Source: CAVZZV01 sp963779845 (GTDB taxonomy: Bacteria; Bacteroidota; Bacteroidia; Bacteroidales; GCA-2748055). From it: 64,000 bases of DNA. The stretch's first letter is position 1; each line of letters starts with the position of its first letter. Below, piece by piece: positions 62,814 through 64,000 of this stretch. The stretch lies in the NCBI GenBank assembly GCA_963779845.1, contig CAVZZV010000001.1:124001-188000 (forward strand), given 5' to 3'. Position numbers and translations under genes: made by a program. Below the pieces are notes generated by a model, which saw nothing but the letters and a program-made list of their open reading frames with translations, searched no databases and had not been told where the DNA came from.

Positions 62814-64000
62814 TTATCTTACAATAGTTACATTCCCTATTAGGGGTGCACTCCCATTCTTAAGGTTTATGATATAATGGTATGATTCCATGGGCAATTC
62901 CTTTCCCCCGGATGTACCATCCCATTCCTCACCATACCCCCTGGAATAAAAGACTCGTTTTCCCCAACGGTCATATATCTCTACTTCCACTAAGGGATAT
63001 AGTTCAAGCCCGGCAATTTTCCAGGTATCATTATGACCATCATTGTTTGGCGTGATAATATCAGGAACCCTGAAGCACATCTCATTGATATAAGAGAGAG
63101 TAAAATCCTGCTGTTTCAGACAGTTATGATAATCCAGAATGTCCACACTATAATTTCCAGGGCTTAAGTTCGAAATTGTATTGTTACTTCCACCGTTATC
63201 CCATTCGTAAGTATATGGTGAGGTACCGCCCGACAGGGTGAGTGAGATTTCGCCGTTCAGGGCATCCGGGCAATCAGGACGAACAATACTTTCTGAAATG
63301 ACGATCTCATCTGCCTGAGGTACGGTAATATTGATGGAAGCCGAACAATTTCTCGAATCTGTTACCAATACTGTATATTCTCCGGCACTAAGGTTATTGA
63401 GAGTCTGGGAACTTCCCCCATTATTCCAGTCGAAGGTAAACGGACCTTCACCACCGGTAATAATGATGGAGGCAGTCCCGTCCTCTCCTCCAAAGCAGTT
63501 GGCACCGGTGATGGTTGATTCTAATTGTGGCAAAGGATATACCTTCACCTCCACAGGATCTGAAGCCAAACTGCTTACACCTGCATCATTCTTTACCACA
63601 ACACTGAAGGTGCCGCTCTCCTTAACTAAAATTTCCTGTGTTGTTTCCCCGTTCGACCAAAGATAGGAGAAAGCTGACTCGGAAAGGAGTTCAACCTCGC
63701 CCCCTTCACAAAATTCAGTTTCCCCAGTGACGGTTACCTCGGGCGCCGGCAAATTATTGGTTATTGAAATTTCTACCAAATCGGAACTTATACTGTTACA
63801 ACCTTTATCGGTGGAAACAACAACAGAATAACTTCCTGCTGTTTTTGCATATATTTGCCGGTTTGTCTCGCCATTGCTCCAGAGATAGTTATCGGCCAGT
63901 GATGATGTTAAAAGCACGCTGTCACCGACTATTATATTGATCGGACCAGCAGGCGTGATTATCGGTTTATCCGGAGTTTCATTCACAAGAACGGAAACAG
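62814..64000 (-). CDS. SprB-repeat surface protein with gliding-type T9SS C-domain (5' end cut)
   Basis: The last 395 codons are visible; the frame stays open to the window edge, so the protein is longer. It has Ig-like segments (SYLWSNGETTQEILVKESG and a similar one further left), two SprB repeats (LESTITGANCFGGEDGTASI and the following VRPDCPDALNGEISLTL), and a type B sorting domain at the end (DIITPNNDGHNDTWKIAGLE, VEIYDRWGKRVFYSRG, the CHU_C pattern). Such proteins are exported by T9SS and held at the surface as adhesins. The PorP/SprF gene follows downstream. Confidence 0.92.
   Translation of the reverse strand, partial: VSVLVNETPDKPIITPAGPINIIVGDSVLLTSSLADNYLWSNGETNRQIYAKTAGSYSVVVSTDKGCNSISSDLVEISITNNLPAPEVTVTGETEFCEGGEVELLSESAFSYLWSNGETTQEILVKESGTFSVVVKNDAGVSSLASDPVEVKVYPLPQLESTITGANCFGGEDGTASIIITGGEGPFTFDWNNGGSSQTLNNLSAGEYTVLVTDSRNCSASINITVPQADEIVISESIVRPDCPDALNGEISLTLSGGTSPYTYEWDNGGSNNTISNLSPGNYSVDILDYHNCLKQQDFTLSYINEMCFRVPDIITPNNDGHNDTWKIAGLELYPLVEVEIYDRWGKRVFYSRGYGEEWDGTSGGKELPMESYHYIINLKNGSAPLIGNVTIVR

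Overview
The window comes from a bacterium of the phylum Bacteroidota, probably a Bacteroidales or Marinilabiliales-like marine or sediment lineage. The evidence is direct: moderately AT-rich DNA; promoters of the Bacteroidota type (TTG, about 19 nt, then TAnnTTTG) ahead of several genes; a PorP/SprF protein beside a protein with SprB repeats and a gliding-type C-terminal domain; two exported proteins with C-terminal type IX secretion (T9SS) sorting domains; and many lipoproteins and sulfatases. Most of the window is ordinary chromosome. No CRISPR array, phage or complete transposon is seen.

Layout. 1-2215: efflux operon (TetR regulator, TolC-like outer membrane protein, start of an HlyD-like adaptor cut by the window edge). 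2320-9196: M28 peptidase, a membrane protein, a small lipoprotein, an SLC13 permease, dipeptidase PepD and rubredoxin. 9425-24337: a gingipain-fold T9SS cargo whose catalytic pair looks lost, methylmalonyl-CoA epimerase, a GH3 plus serine hydrolase fusion, a tricorn-type protease, a GH15 enzyme, an exported C1 peptidase, a PorE-like OmpA protein and QueE. 24377-30601: a lipoprotein, an oxidoreductase next to a 3-keto-disaccharide hydrolase-family lipoprotein, and a PAP2-GT39-GT2 operon. 30651-35006: galactokinase and aldose 1-epimerase around an exported M1 peptidase. 35123-37500: a porin-PII-ammonium transporter operon whose transporter gene carries two frameshifts. 37852-43985: lipocalin, MscS channel, then a cell-wall sugar module (AmgK-like kinase fused to a RapZ C-terminal domain, a 42-residue zinc-ribbon protein, a MurU-like nucleotidyltransferase) and CysH.

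44110-54976: tRNA-Leu(CAG), preceded by a tandem duplication that copied the first 14 nt of the tRNA, then an oxidoreductase and a polysaccharide-degradation block on the minus strand (three sulfatases, GH43, GH2, and the 3' remnant of an enolase-superfamily gene), closed by tRNA-Leu(GAG). The block lies between two tRNA-Leu genes, contains gene debris, and looks like accessory DNA. 54977-64000: M24 peptidase, a small HTH protein, a 761-nt non-coding stretch with a MITE-like inverted repeat and a candidate small RNA, a sigma factor with its overlapping putative anti-sigma gene, a C39-peptidase ABC exporter, and the PorP/SprF plus SprB-repeat pair that runs off the right edge.

The most unusual items are the kinase-RapZ fusion with its zinc-ribbon and MurU neighbours, the inactive-looking gingipain homologue, the broken ammonium transporter gene, and the duplicated tRNA leader. 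Functions come from motif reading only; no database search was possible.
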